Assembly: GCF_014050525.1 (NCBI RefSeq)
Contig: NZ_JACGAG010000006.1
Span: 1 to 64,000 of the forward strand
DNA length: 64,000 nt
Reading direction: 5' to 3'
Source: Clostridium sp. cel8
GTDB lineage: Bacteria > Bacillota > Clostridia > Clostridiales > Clostridiaceae
A program made the translations under genes and the position numbers. Positions 8,730 through 17,913 of this stretch are shown piece by piece; the first letter of the stretch is position 1; every line of letters begins with the position of its first letter. Below the pieces are notes generated by a model. It saw only the letters and a program-made list of their open reading frames with translations, did not search any database and was not told the DNA's origin.

Positions 8730-10043
8730 CTAGTCATCTTTTCTAAGTATATTTACATCTTTTCCTTTCATTACTCTGTTCATATTTCTAACTGAACACA
8801 TCTTTCCACACATAGTACAGCTGTCACTACATTCTGGGGTGGACTCTTTTCTATATCTTCTTGCCTTCTCAGGATCTATTGACAATTCAAATGTCTTTTC
8901 CCAATCAAGCTTCTGCCTTGCCTCTGCCATTTTATTGTCCCATTCAATTGCACCAGGTACACCTTTTGCTATATCTGCTGCATGGGCTGCTATTTTAGAT
9001 GCTATTATTCCTTCTTTCATATCATCTAAAGTTGGAAGTCTCAAGTGCTCTGCTGGAGTAACATAACATAGAAAATCAGCTCCATAAGATGCTGCAATAG
9101 CTCCACCTATTGCACTTGTAATATGGTCATATCCTGGCGCAATATCTGTAACCAAGGGCCCAAGCACATAAAAAGGTGCATTGAAACACAGCTTTTTCTC
9201 CAGCATCATATTTGCCTGTATTTCATTTAAATTCATATGTCCAGGCCCTTCTATGATAACCTGTACATTTTTACTCCATGCCTTTTTTGTAAGTTCTCCA
9301 AGTACAATTAATTCTTTTATCTGAACTGCATCTGTTGCATCTGAAACACACCCAGGCCTACAGGCGTCTCCAAGACTTATTGTTACATCATACTTTTCAC
9401 ATATATCAAGTATTTTGTCATAGTACTCATAAAATGGATTTTCTTTATGATTAAGTTCCATCCAAGCATACATAAGAGAACCTCCTCTTGAAACTATGTT
9501 CATTGTTCTCTTATTCCTTTTAAAAATATCTACAGTTTCTCTATTTATTCCGGCGTGAATAGTCATAAAATCCACTCCATCTTTAGCATGCTTTTCAATT
9601 ACATTTAAAAATTCACCCTCTGTTATATCCTTTAATTCTTTATCATAAAACCCCACTGCATCATATATAGGAACTGTTCCAATCATAGCACTGCTCATTT
9701 TTATAAGCTTTCTCCTAAACTCTTCAGTTTTACCAAAAGAGCTTAAATCCATTATTGCCTCTGCTTTCATTTCAATTGCCTTTGATGCCTTCTTGAGTTC
9801 TACATCTACATCAGGACAATCCCTCGATATTCCAAGATTCACATTTATCTTTGTCCTAAGTCCTTTTCCTACAGCCTCAGGATTAAGTGAAGTGTGATTC
9901 TTATTTGCAGGGATTACAACTTGTCCACTTGCAATAAGCTCTTTGAGTTTATTTACATCCATGTTTTCCTTTTTAGATACTATTTCCATTTCTCTTGTAA
10001 TTATACCTCTTTTAGCTGCATCCATTTGAGTAGAATAATTCAT
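8730..10043 (-). CDS. thiC: phosphomethylpyrimidine synthase ThiC
   Basis: A 437-residue radical-SAM enzyme that converts aminoimidazole ribotide to hydroxymethylpyrimidine phosphate, the pyrimidine half of thiamine. The C-terminal iron-sulphur motif CTMCGKMC is at residues 409-416 (spacing CxxCxxxC). Conserved stretches include [13 protein letters not shown] and [18 protein letters not shown]. The length fits the short form common in anaerobes, which lacks the N-terminal extension of proteobacterial ThiC. It stands alone under a TPP riboswitch with a terminator, so it should be repressed when thiamine pyrophosphate is abundant. Confidence 0.97.
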   Translation of the reverse strand: MNYSTQMDAAKRGIITREMEIVSKKENMDVNKLKELIASGQVVIPANKNHTSLNPEAVGKGLRTKINVNLGISRDCPDVDVELKKASKAIEMKAEAIMDLSSFGKTEEFRRKLIKMSSAMIGTVPIYDAVGFYDKELKDITEGEFLNVIEKHAKDGVDFMTIHAGINRETVDIFKRNKRTMNIVSRGGSLMYAWMELNHKENPFYEYYDKILDICEKYDVTISLGDACRPGCVSDATDAVQIKELIVLGELTKKAWSKNVQVIIEGPGHMNLNEIQANMMLEKKLCFNAPFYVLGPLVTDIAPGYDHITSAIGGAIAASYGADFLCYVTPAEHLRLPTLDDMKEGIIASKIAAHAADIAKGVPGAIEWDNKMAEARQKLDWEKTFELSIDPEKARRYRKESTPECSDSCTMCGKMCSVRNMNRVMKGKDVNILRKDD

Positions 10044-10095
10044 AATATTTCTCCCTTCAAATCTTAATTATTTTGTATAATTCAATCTATAACTT

Positions 10096-10138
10096 AAAAA
10101 AACAACAAAAAATCAGCTTTCCACTAGTAGAAAGCTGA
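10096..10138 (-). terminator. riboswitch expression-platform terminator before thiC
   Basis: On the minus strand the arms TCAGCTTTC and GAAAGCTGA form a long perfect-ended stem (10113-10138) around a short loop, followed by a T-rich run (TTTTTTGTTGTTTTTTT). It lies between the TPP aptamer and thiC, so it is the likely off-switch. Confidence 0.85.
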
Positions 10139-10170
10139 CATATATGTTCATAATAAAACAACATACAAAT

Positions 10171-10251
10171 ACTTTCCCTACGGTAGAATTAACTACATCA
10201 GGTTCTAAGGTTTGGAATTAAAATTCCTCTCAGCCATAAGGCACACCCAGT
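10171..10251 (-). promoter_or_regulatory. TPP riboswitch (THI element) controlling thiC
   Basis: Read on the minus strand, the region contains the conserved TPP aptamer parts in order: GGGTG at the P1 base, CTGAGA in the pyrimidine-sensor arm, GAACCTGAT, and CCGTAGGGAA closing the element. The variable P3 arm (AATTTTAATT) is short. It lies about 130 bases upstream of thiC and is followed by a strong terminator hairpin. Binding TPP should favour termination. Confidence 0.95.
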
Positions 10252-10345
10252 AATAATTTTATTTAATTTTGTACTACGATTTAAGTCTATAACATCTTAG
10301 TTTAATTCACAACTTAAATATATTTTCAACAACTGTTTATTTGCT

Positions 10346-10717
10346 TTAGTGCTTTAGTGGAAGTATTTCTGTCCAATACCCATCTGGATCAGATATAAAA
10401 TACAATCCCATTTTCTTGTTTTCATAGCAAATACAGCCCATTTCTTTGTGATGAGCATAAGCAGCATCAAAATCATCTGTCCTTACAGCCATGTGAATTT
10501 CATTATCTCCAAGATTGTATGGGTCTTTTCTATCCCTAAGCCAAGTAAGCTCTATCTTATATTTACTCTGTCCATCTCCCATAAAAACAAGTATAAAACT
10601 ATTATCATCAGCTACTTTTCTATCAATTTCCTTAAATCCAAGAGCCTCTTCATAGAATTTCTTTGACTTTTCAAGATCAAAAACATTTATGTTATTATGA
10701 TCAAATTTAAACTTCAA
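10346..10717 (-). CDS. glyoxalase I / VOC-family protein (lactoylglutathione lyase-like)
   Basis: A 123-residue single-domain vicinal-oxygen-chelate protein. Metal-ligand positions of glyoxalase I can be seen: His in KFDHNNINVFDL near the N-terminus, Glu in YKIELTW, His in NEIHMAV, and Glu in WTEILP at the C-terminus. This supports isomerisation of a methylglyoxal-thiol adduct, although clostridia generally lack glutathione, so the thiol partner is unknown. I chose the TTG at 10715-10717 because AAGGAGGG lies 7 bases upstream; an ATG further upstream falls inside repeat DNA. Confidence 0.85.
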   Translation of the reverse strand: MKFKFDHNNINVFDLEKSKKFYEEALGFKEIDRKVADDNSFILVFMGDGQSKYKIELTWLRDRKDPYNLGDNEIHMAVRTDDFDAAYAHHKEMGCICYENKKMGLYFISDPDGYWTEILPLKH

Positions 10718-10734
10718 AGTAAAACCCTCCTTAA

Positions 10735-11470
10735 TTAATGCACAATGCACAATTCACAGTTCACAATGGTTGTTGGTTTTCTTCAGCTTTGCTTCAGAAA
10801 AACCTATATTTTTAGATTTTTCCTAAGAAAAATCATCCTTTTAATTCAATTCACAATGCACAATTCTCAATTCACAATGATTGTTAGTTTTCTTACGCTT
10901 TGCTTCAGAAAAACTTAAATTTTAGATTTTTCCCTAAGAAAAATCATCCTTCACTGTGATTTGTGAATTCTTAATTCTTAATTATCACCGTGCATTCTTA
11001 ATTGTGAATTGTATTTAAGTTCACAGTTCTTTTTCAATTCACAGTTCTCAATTCACAATTCACAATGGTTGTTGGTTTTTTCAGTTTTACTTCAAAAACC
11101 TAAATTTTAGATTTTTCCTAAGAAAAATCATCCTTCACTGTGATTTGTGAATTCTTAATTCTTAATTATCACCGTGCATTCTTAATTGTGAATTGTATTT
11201 AAGTTCACAGTTCTTTTTCAATTCACAGTTCTCAATTCACAATTCACAATGGTTGTTGGTTTTTTCAGTTTTACTTCAAAAACCTATATTTTTAGATTTT
11301 TCCTAAGAAAAATCATCCTTCACTGTGATTTGTGAATTCTTAATTCTTAATTGTCACCGTGCATTGTGCACTGTGAATTCTTAATTGTCACTGTGCATTC
11401 TTAATTATCACCGTGATTTGTGCACTGTGAATTCTTAATTGTCCTCGTGCATTGTCTTGCAGTGTAAAAT
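10735..11470. repeat. tandem array of the TTCACAAT-type intergenic repeat (about 184-bp period)
   Basis: Three to four units of a composite repeat lie in the gap between the glyoxalase and MBL genes. Landmark TCACTGTGATTTGTGAATTC starts at 10951, 11135 and 11320, giving periods of 184 and 185 bases, with a partial unit before and degenerate CACTGTGAATTC blocks after. Each unit has an outer zone of short TTCACAAT/GCACAATT runs, a core containing CTAAATTTTAG and GATTTTTCCTAAGAAAAATC (an 8-bp hairpin), then inverted runs such as AATTGTGAATTG. No ORF of note is present. The same family recurs at 49978, 50535, 51829, 53336 and 55400. Confidence 0.9.
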
Positions 11471-11523
11471 TAATTGTACTATTATATGTTTAATAATACA
11501 ATTATAAAAGATGAGGTGAAGAT

Positions 11524-12279
11524 ATGTCAAATACTCATAATATAAAAGTGCATTACCTGTATCACAGTGGATTTGCAGTTGAAACAGAAAACCATTTTCT
11601 AATATTTGATTATTATAAAGACAATTTTATGGGGAAAGAAAAGTCCTTAGAAAATGGGCTTATTTCAGATGAATTAATAAAAAGCAAAAAAAATATACTT
11701 GTATTTGTATCACACAGTCATCCAGACCACTTCAATCCTGTTATTTTAAAATGGTCAAACTTAAATAAAGATATAAAGTATATAGTAAGCAATGATGTGT
11801 ATATTGAAAACTCCATAAAAAATTGCTATAAACTTTCTAAATACGAAGATATTTCATTTAAAGATGAGGGAATTTATATAAAAGCATTTGGTTCAACGGA
11901 TATTGGGATTTCCTTTCTTGTAAAAATTGATGGAATAACACTATTCCATTCAGGAGATCTAAATCTTTGGTATTGGAAAGAAGATCCTGAAAATGAAAGA
12001 ATATCAGCTGATATAAACTTTAAATTTGAAATAGAAAAATTGAAAGGCGAAAAAATAGATGTAGCATTTTTCCCAGTAGATCCAAGACTAGATGAGTACT
12101 ATATATCTGGTGGAAAATATTTTATAGAGAATATACATCCAAGCATATTTTTCCCAATGCACTTTTGGAATAATTATTCAATAACTGAAAAATTCAAGGA
12201 AGATATGAAAGATTCTAAAACTCAAGTTATGTCTATTAAAAATATTGGTGAAACATTCAATTTAAATATTACAAATTAA
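11524..12279 (+). CDS. metallo-beta-lactamase fold hydrolase
   Basis: A 251-residue MBL-superfamily hydrolase. The zinc-binding HxHxDH motif appears as SHSHPDHF near residue 75, a further metal Asp in HSGDLN near residue 150, and a late His in FPMHFW near residue 220. The opening VHYLYHSGFAVET is typical of the UlaG/YycJ-like branch. The substrate cannot be told from the sequence. It is a single gene on the plus strand, with GAGGTG before the ATG, and it shares a terminator hairpin with the convergent dut gene. Confidence 0.88.
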   Translation: MSNTHNIKVHYLYHSGFAVETENHFLIFDYYKDNFMGKEKSLENGLISDELIKSKKNILVFVSHSHPDHFNPVILKWSNLNKDIKYIVSNDVYIENSIKNCYKLSKYEDISFKDEGIYIKAFGSTDIGISFLVKIDGITLFHSGDLNLWYWKEDPENERISADINFKFEIEKLKGEKIDVAFFPVDPRLDEYYISGGKYFIENIHPSIFFPMHFWNNYSITEKFKEDMKDSKTQVMSIKNIGETFNLNITN

Positions 12280-12285
12280 AAGGCT

Positions 12286-12305
12286 GCCTAAGTTAAATCT
12301 TAGGC
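12286..12305. terminator. bidirectional terminator between the MBL gene and dut
   Basis: A 7-bp stem GCCTAAG/CTTAGGC with a 6-base loop lies 6 bases after the MBL stop on the plus strand, followed by CTCTTTTAAATT. It also sits just beyond the dut stop on the minus strand, so it can serve both convergent genes. Confidence 0.65.
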
Positions 12306-12334
12306 AACTCTTTTAAATTACAGCTTATTATATC

Positions 12335-12763
12335 TTAAACTCCAGTTGAACCAAAGCCATCCTCTCCTCTTTCCGTATTTGAAAGATTTGAGGTTTCCTC
12401 TACTTCTACCCTTTCCACAGGTTTTACAACCATCTGTGCAATTTTCATATTTTCCTCAACTAAAAATGGCTTTTCACCTAAATTTATTATAAGTACTTTT
12501 ATCTCACCTCTATAGCCTTCATCTATAGTTCCTGGAGAATTCAAAAGGGTTATTCCGTTTTTTAAAGCAAGGCCACTTCTTGGTCTTATCTGTGCCTCAG
12601 TGCCTTTAGGAAGCTGAATCTTTATCCCTGTATGTATTAATTTCCTCTCCATAGGTTTTATTAAAACTCTATCTACAGAAAAAAGATCAAGTCCTGCATC
12701 TCCTTCATGAGCATAAAATGGGATAACAGCATTTTCCTTTATCTTTTCAACTAATAATTTCAT
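12335..12763 (-). CDS. dut: dUTP diphosphatase
   Basis: A trimeric dUTPase of 142 residues that hydrolyses dUTP to dUMP and pyrophosphate, limiting uracil in DNA. The conserved motifs are present in order: [31 protein letters not shown] and the Gly-rich C-terminal GEDGFGSTG that closes over the substrate. The start is placed at ATG 12761-12763 (MKLLVEKI), 9 bases after GAGAGGAG; an in-frame ATG three codons upstream directly abuts that ribosome site and is less likely. Confidence 0.95.
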   Translation of the reverse strand: MKLLVEKIKENAVIPFYAHEGDAGLDLFSVDRVLIKPMERKLIHTGIKIQLPKGTEAQIRPRSGLALKNGITLLNSPGTIDEGYRGEIKVLIINLGEKPFLVEENMKIAQMVVKPVERVEVEETSNLSNTERGEDGFGSTGV

Positions 12764-12889
12764 ATATAACATCTCCTCTCCTATACTTTACTTAATACAC
12801 TATGCCATTATACTATTTTTTATGATTTACACTCAAATTTCTCTGTGATAAACTAATTATAAACAAGAGAAAATAGAGGTGAATGCATA

Positions 12890-13498
12890 TTGGATTCCAT
12901 AATAAATCTATTTCATGACTATGGTTACATAATACTCACTATATCTTTAATGCTTGAACTCATAGCCCTCCCACTTCCAGGTCAAACAATTATGACTTAC
13001 TGTGGATATATAATAGGCGTAGAAAATATGAGCTGGTCTATTGGGATATTAATGGCTTCTATTGGTGGAATAATTGGAATTACAGTATCCTATTTCATAG
13101 GCAAAGCACTTGGAAGGCCATTTTTTGAAAGATACGGTAAGTTCATATATCTAGATAAAAAAAATTTAAAGAAGATATCTATTTTCTTTGCAAAATATGG
13201 TGTATTTATGTTATTTATCGCATACTTTATACCTGGTGTAAGGCATATAAGTGGATACTTTTCAGGTATAATAAAAATTCCACTTAAGAAATTCATGTTG
13301 TGTTCTTACATTGGAGCTTTTATATGGACATCTACTTTTATATCATTTGGAAAATTTTTAGGAAACAACTTCAATTTACATAACTTATTTTTTACAAAAT
13401 ATACTTTAATAGCAGTTATTGCAGTTATAGTTTGTTTAATCTTATTTTATTATATAAAAAAAGGCTTAATGGTAGTTTTCATTAAGCCAAATTTATAA
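12890..13498 (+). CDS. DedA/VTT-family membrane protein
   Basis: A 202-residue integral membrane protein with five to six hydrophobic segments, the DedA/VTT re-entrant pattern, and the signatures ALPLPGQT near residue 26 and FIPGVRHISGYFSG near residue 120, which carry the conserved Gly and Arg of the domain. DedA proteins act as lipid (undecaprenyl phosphate or phospholipid) scramblases or flippases. The start is TTG at 12890, preceded by GAGGTG. Its final codons are overlapped by the hairpin that serves as terminator for the convergent MCP gene. Confidence 0.93.
   Translation: MDSIINLFHDYGYIILTISLMLELIALPLPGQTIMTYCGYIIGVENMSWSIGILMASIGGIIGITVSYFIGKALGRPFFERYGKFIYLDKKNLKKISIFFAKYGVFMLFIAYFIPGVRHISGYFSGIIKIPLKKFMLCSYIGAFIWTSTFISFGKFLGNNFNLHNLFFTKYTLIAVIAVIVCLILFYYIKKGLMVVFIKPNL
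13463..13488 (-). terminator. MCP terminator lying inside the dedA coding end
   Basis: On the minus strand a 9-bp perfect stem (GGCTTAATG with CATTAAGCC, 8-base loop) is followed by seven Ts, a textbook intrinsic terminator about 20 bases after the MCP stop at 13508. The same bases encode the last residues of the DedA protein on the plus strand. Confidence 0.85.
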
Positions 13499-13507
13499 AA
13501 TTATATT

Positions 13508-15196
13508 TTAAACTTTTAATTTATCAACTACTTCTTTAAGAGATTCGGCCATCTCTAGCTGTTTATCTGCAAACTTAGATACATTCTCCATCTTTCTAAA
13601 ATTCTCGTTTATACTTTCCTTTATCACATCTGTATTTTCTGATGACTTCTGTGCATTTTCCGTCATACCTTGAATTGCCTCATTAACTTGATCCATAGTA
13701 GCAGAAAGTTCTTCTGCCATTGATGCTATATCCTCAGACATACTGCTTACAAAATTTGAATCATTAAAATAACTATCTCCTACATTTTTCAATTCTGCAA
13801 GTTGAGGATCTATCTCCTCATTTATAAATGACAATATCTCATTGCTTGTACCTGACATATTTTTAAAAGCATCTTGAACTTTTACAATAGTATTTTGTAT
13901 TCCTAAAACTGCATCTTTTGATTGTTCTGCAAGTTTTCTAACTTCTTCTGCAACTACAGCAAATCCTTTACCATGCTCTCCTGCTCTTGCAGCTTCAATT
14001 GCAGCATTTAGTGCCAAAAGATTTGTCTGTTCTGCAATAGACGCAACTGTTTCAGACATAGATTTTATATCCTCTACTACTTTTCCATCTTCAATTGCTT
14101 TTAATATATTCTTTCTCTTTTCACTATACATAGATCTTATTTTCTGTATTGATGCTTCCCCATTATTTTTAATATCAAGTGCCCTTTGTTTTGCTTGATT
14201 TGCATTATTACTTCCATCGAGTGCCTTTTGTGAAAGTTCATTTACACTTGAGTTTACTTCCTCTACAGATGCACTTATCTCTTCAGAAGCAGAGCTTGTT
14301 TCTTGAACTACATTTAATATTTCCTCAGTAGATAAAGTTATATTTTTAAAATCATCTACAATTTTATCTGATATAGAAGAAAGCTCTGAACTTGACATAT
14401 CCAAATTTTTAGAAGAGTTCATCACCTTTGTAAATATTTCTGAAATATTCTCTTTCAAGGAATTCAGAGAATTAGCAAGTTCTCCTATTTCGTCAGTTCT
14501 ATTTAAAAATTTCTCAGGAACAGTTTCTGAAAAATTCCCATTGGCATATTCTTTTAAATTGGAATTTATAACCCCTATAGGCTCAGAAACACTCTTTTCT
14601 AACAATTTAACGCATACAATACCAACTAATAAAATACCAACTATCATTGCAAAACATGCCATTATTATAAAGGATATTACGCTCTTTCCCTGTGAAGGAT
14701 CCATGGACTTTGCAGCGCTTCCATTTTCCACAATTTTCATTAAATCTTCTTCCAATGTTTCTTCCTGTTTTGCTAAAGTCTGCATATATGAATCTGATAT
14801 CTTTGTAGCATCTTTCTGTGCCGTTATGTATTTTACTGTAGCAAAATATTGGCTAGAAGCTTTATCAATTGTAGACAAGACACTACTATTATTAGATCGT
14901 ACAAGTGGTTCAATTTGTTTCCTTGCACTCTTAAAACTTTCAATAGATTTATTGATCAATTTTACTTTTGACTCTATGTCAGTTTTATTACTTGTAAATC
15001 TTAAATCTCTAGAATTTACTCCACAGGTGTCTATTGACATTGTCATGTTTCCAACTGAGCTAGATACAATGCTTGAATTCCAAACATCTCTTAAAGTCCT
15101 CATCTTAGAAGATATAGCTACCAAAAATATCATTGAAAATACGATGACTACAGCAAATGCTGTAATTATTTTCCCTCTAAATTTTAAACTTTTCAA
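13508..15196 (-). CDS. methyl-accepting chemotaxis protein
   Basis: A 562-residue transmembrane chemoreceptor. TM1 lies near residues 10-30, followed by a four-helix-type extracellular domain of about 140 residues and TM2 near 172-197. A HAMP domain (about 200-255) is followed by the cytoplasmic coiled coil with the conserved signalling tip [20 protein letters not shown] and [18 protein letters not shown]. The start is TTG with GGAGGT upstream. It should signal through the CheA/CheW/CheY genes at 58.9-62.6 kb. The ligand is unknown. It is monocistronic, and no clear sigma-D promoter was seen upstream. Confidence 0.95.
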   Translation of the reverse strand: MKSLKFRGKIITAFAVVIVFSMIFLVAISSKMRTLRDVWNSSIVSSSVGNMTMSIDTCGVNSRDLRFTSNKTDIESKVKLINKSIESFKSARKQIEPLVRSNNSSVLSTIDKASSQYFATVKYITAQKDATKISDSYMQTLAKQEETLEEDLMKIVENGSAAKSMDPSQGKSVISFIIMACFAMIVGILLVGIVCVKLLEKSVSEPIGVINSNLKEYANGNFSETVPEKFLNRTDEIGELANSLNSLKENISEIFTKVMNSSKNLDMSSSELSSISDKIVDDFKNITLSTEEILNVVQETSSASEEISASVEEVNSSVNELSQKALDGSNNANQAKQRALDIKNNGEASIQKIRSMYSEKRKNILKAIEDGKVVEDIKSMSETVASIAEQTNLLALNAAIEAARAGEHGKGFAVVAEEVRKLAEQSKDAVLGIQNTIVKVQDAFKNMSGTSNEILSFINEEIDPQLAELKNVGDSYFNDSNFVSSMSEDIASMAEELSATMDQVNEAIQGMTENAQKSSENTDVIKESINENFRKMENVSKFADKQLEMAESLKEVVDKLKV

Positions 15197-15318
15197 AATT
15201 ATACCTCCTTATGTTACAGAATTTTGATTAAATACTAATATTATATTACTACTAAATGTGAAAATTATCTATATTAATGTTATCATATCCATAATAATCT
15301 TAATATGGAGGTATATAT

Positions 15319-15780
15319 ATGTATAACTATCTTACAAAAGAGGCTATAAAAAAATTAAAAGAGGAAATTGAATATAGAAAAGTAGTAACACGGCGCAAAA
15401 TAAACCAAGATCTAAAAGAGGCACGAGCTCAAGGTGACTTAAGTGAAAACTTTGAATATAAATCTGCCAAAAGAGAAAGAGCTCATAATGAAAGCAGAAT
15501 AAGATACCTTGAGAGAATGATAAAAACTGCAAAGATAATTAAAAACACCACTTCAAAAGATGAAGTTGGCATAGGAAAAGAGGTATATCTTAAGTTTGAA
15601 GATGAAGATGACATAGAAAAATTTTTTATAGTAACCACTGTAGAAGCTGATCCTATGAAAAACAAAATAAGCATAGAATCCCCACTTGGTAGTGCAATAT
15701 ATAGACACAAATGTGGAGAAAAAGTAACAGTTTCATCTCCAGAGGGAAAGTACTCTGTTAAGATTATAAGAATAGATTAA
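15319..15780 (+). CDS. GreA/GreB-family transcription elongation factor
   Basis: A 153-residue protein with the two GreA parts: an N-terminal antiparallel coiled coil (residues 8-75) whose tip carries the acidic GDLSENFEY loop that reaches the RNA polymerase active site, and a C-terminal FKBP-like domain (about 85-153, with ESPLGSAIYRHKCGEKVTV). Gre factors stimulate transcript cleavage to rescue backtracked polymerase. Most clostridia have a separate greA, so this stand-alone copy may be a paralogue; that cannot be judged from this window. Confidence 0.9.
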   Translation: MYNYLTKEAIKKLKEEIEYRKVVTRRKINQDLKEARAQGDLSENFEYKSAKRERAHNESRIRYLERMIKTAKIIKNTTSKDEVGIGKEVYLKFEDEDDIEKFFIVTTVEADPMKNKISIESPLGSAIYRHKCGEKVTVSSPEGKYSVKIIRID

Positions 15781-15781
15781 A

Positions 15782-15814
15782 GTTTAGATTTTGTTTAGAT
15801 TTAGTTTATATAAA
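15782..15814 (+). promoter_or_regulatory. candidate OmpR-family operator: three 11-base direct repeats
   Basis: GTTTAGATTTT at 15782, GTTTAGATTTA at 15793 and the degenerate GTTTATATAAA at 15804 follow each other with an exact 11-base period, one helical turn, directly after greA and about 60 bases before the exported-protein gene. A TATAAAAT box overlaps the last repeat. OmpR/PhoB-type regulators usually bind such direct repeats, and a response regulator of that family lies in the same cluster. Confidence 0.5.
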
Positions 15815-15874
15815 ATAGAGATGTGTATATTAGAATATAAATTGTAAACAAAATATAGAAAAGGGGATAGAAAA

Positions 15875-17113
15875 ATGAAGTTAAAAAAGAAAACTGCCAT
15901 GGCAATAAGCTTTGCTTTAGGAGTATTTATGTTCAGTGCCACAGCTATGGCTGAAGTAACATCTAAAAATGGATATACACAACTTAAGGACGCAATTAAA
16001 TATACTGCAAAATCTTGCACTGAAACTCTTCCAAATTACACGCTTAGCATATCATCTGTAATAAAAGACGGAGGAAAAGTACTTAGTTCTGATGATTCAT
16101 TAAACAAATATGATCTAAAAAATCAAGCAAAGGAGAGCACGGACTCAAGATTTAATGGTTCAATCAAAAGAAATAGTTATTTTTATAGAGACAAAGATGG
16201 ATATATAACTAATAACAATCCTAACCAATCTTATTATGTATATACTGAAAAACTAAACACTCCATTAGTAGAAAATCCTTTTGATGATGAAAGAGCAAGT
16301 GATCTAGAAAAAATAGCTGATGCAATTGTTGGAAACTTGAAAAATTCAGTTGTAGTTACTAAAAATTCAGATGGCAGCAAGAAACTACATGGTTCTATTT
16401 CAAATACTCAAATTCCATCTGTTATAAATGCCTTTGTATCATTCCAATTAAAAGGTATGGCAAATAATGAAAAAAGCTTTCCGAAACTTGTAGACAAAAT
16501 ATACTTAAAAAATATTCAAGGAAGTGCAGATATAGACAAAAATGGTCTTATAAAAAATGCCCTTTTATCATGCACTATAACAGGAGAAGATAAAAATGGA
16601 ACATCCCATACATTGACAATGGAACTTATGTGCAAAATATACAATATAAACTCCACTTCTGTAAAGAGACCTGATCTTTCAGATAAAAAAGTAATAAAGG
16701 AAACAGTTTCAAATTATAATGAAATATCTAATCCTGAGCAATACATTGGTAAATACAAATCCGATATATTAACTAAAAAGGATAATAAATTTGTAAAAAT
16801 AGGCCAGCGAATTGTAACTATAGACAAACTCACAAAAACAAAGATAAGTGGAAATTACTATGAAGAGTATAAAAAAGGTTATGAAAGTTATGCAAAAGAT
16901 GCAACTAACTTTAAATTCAATGGGGAGCTTGGATATGACAATGATAATTTTGCTGCAAAAGTAACTTCAGTTACATCTTCTGATAAAAACTCTCATAAAT
17001 TATATTTAAACATAAACCCTGAAAAACCAATACTGTACATTCGCCCAGATGAAGATACTGAACAAATAAATGACAATTATTGGGATGGATCTTTTTACAT
17101 GGTATTTGACTAA
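15875..17113 (+). CDS. exported protein of unknown function
   Basis: A 412-residue protein with a clear Sec signal peptide: Lys-rich start, hydrophobic core AISFALGVFMFSA, and likely cleavage after AMA near residue 26. The mature part has no transmembrane helix, lipobox or sortase motif, is rich in Asn, Lys, Ser and Tyr, and looks beta-rich. I do not recognise its family. It leads a cluster with an ABC-2 transporter and a histidine kinase/response regulator, preceded by the direct-repeat operator. This context suggests an envelope-stress or antimicrobial-peptide response role, which is inference. Confidence 0.75.
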   Translation: MKLKKKTAMAISFALGVFMFSATAMAEVTSKNGYTQLKDAIKYTAKSCTETLPNYTLSISSVIKDGGKVLSSDDSLNKYDLKNQAKESTDSRFNGSIKRNSYFYRDKDGYITNNNPNQSYYVYTEKLNTPLVENPFDDERASDLEKIADAIVGNLKNSVVVTKNSDGSKKLHGSISNTQIPSVINAFVSFQLKGMANNEKSFPKLVDKIYLKNIQGSADIDKNGLIKNALLSCTITGEDKNGTSHTLTMELMCKIYNINSTSVKRPDLSDKKVIKETVSNYNEISNPEQYIGKYKSDILTKKDNKFVKIGQRIVTIDKLTKTKISGNYYEEYKKGYESYAKDATNFKFNGELGYDNDNFAAKVTSVTSSDKNSHKLYLNINPEKPILYIRPDEDTEQINDNYWDGSFYMVFD

Positions 17114-17117
17114 TATC

Positions 17118-17156
17118 TCAAGGAGATAAATGTACACACTACACTTGTCTCCTTGA
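17118..17156 (+). other. intercistronic hairpin before the ABC transporter
   Basis: Perfect 9-base arms TCAAGGAGA (17118-17126) and TCTCCTTGA (17148-17156), with further partial pairing inside, start 5 bases after the exported-protein stop. There is no T run, so it is more likely an mRNA processing or stabilising structure than a full terminator. It could make the first gene more abundant than the transporter genes. Confidence 0.5.
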
Positions 17157-17187
17157 ATAATTTACATAACAAGAGGAGGTATCCAGC

Positions 17188-17913
17188 ATGGATAAAGTAA
17201 TTGAAATATCAAATTTGTATAAGATATTTAAAAATAGTCGTGGAATAGAAAACATAAATCTTGATATATATAAAGGTGAAATTTTTGGATTTCTTGGACC
17301 AAATGGCTCCGGAAAAACAACTACAATGAAATTAATGACAGGACTTATAAAACCAGATAGAGGCGATGTTAAAATTTTAGGTTATAGCATTACAGATAAC
17401 CCTGAAAAAGCCCTTTCAAATATGGGATGCCTAATAGAAAATGCAGTGGCTTATCCGTATCTCACTGCTTTTGAAAATTTAAGACAATTCTCAAGATACT
17501 ATGAAGATGTAGATTCAAATAGAATTTGTGAAGTATTAGATTCTTTAGATCTTTTAAAGTACAAAGACGAAAAGCCTATAAAATTTTCACTTGGAATGAA
17601 ACAACGTCTCGGAATTGCAGCTACTATTTTATCAAAACCTAAAGTAGTAATTTTAGATGAACCACTAAACGGTCTTGATGTGGAGGGAATGATATCAATA
17701 CGAAACATTATAAAGAAAATGTCAGAAGAAGAAAATACAACATTTTTTATTTCAAGTCATCTTATCCACGATATTGAACTAACATGCACTCGTATAGGAA
17801 TACTTTATAATGGAAGGATAATAAATACAAATACCACTAAAAACATATTACAAAACTACCCTTCCCTTGAAGATTATTTTGTAGAAGAGGTGAAAAAAAA
17901 TGAACAGCTTTAA
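17188..17913 (+). CDS. ABC transporter ATP-binding protein
   Basis: A 241-residue ABC ATPase of the ABC-2 (drug or bacteriocin resistance, CcmA-like) type. Walker A GPNGSGKT is at residues 37-44, the signature motif FSLGMKQ at 133-139 (SLGMK replacing LSGGQ, normal in this subfamily), Walker B VVILDEP at 153-159, and the switch His in ISSHL near residue 191. It pairs with the permease that overlaps it by 14 bases. Transport of a peptide or lipid-like substrate out of the cell is likely, but the substrate is unknown. Confidence 0.93.
   Translation: MDKVIEISNLYKIFKNSRGIENINLDIYKGEIFGFLGPNGSGKTTTMKLMTGLIKPDRGDVKILGYSITDNPEKALSNMGCLIENAVAYPYLTAFENLRQFSRYYEDVDSNRICEVLDSLDLLKYKDEKPIKFSLGMKQRLGIAATILSKPKVVILDEPLNGLDVEGMISIRNIIKKMSEEENTTFFISSHLIHDIELTCTRIGILYNGRIINTNTTKNILQNYPSLEDYFVEEVKKNEQL

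Noticed and set aside
10735-11470. CRISPR array
   Set aside because: The region has regular repeats, but the period is about 184 bases and the whole unit is repeated, with no short repeats separated by unique spacers. No cas genes are near.
14541-15227. Plus-strand reading frame of 228 codons
   Set aside because: It is antisense to the membrane and sensor part of the MCP; its hydrophobic stretches mirror the receptor codons. The MCP has a full domain order on the other strand.
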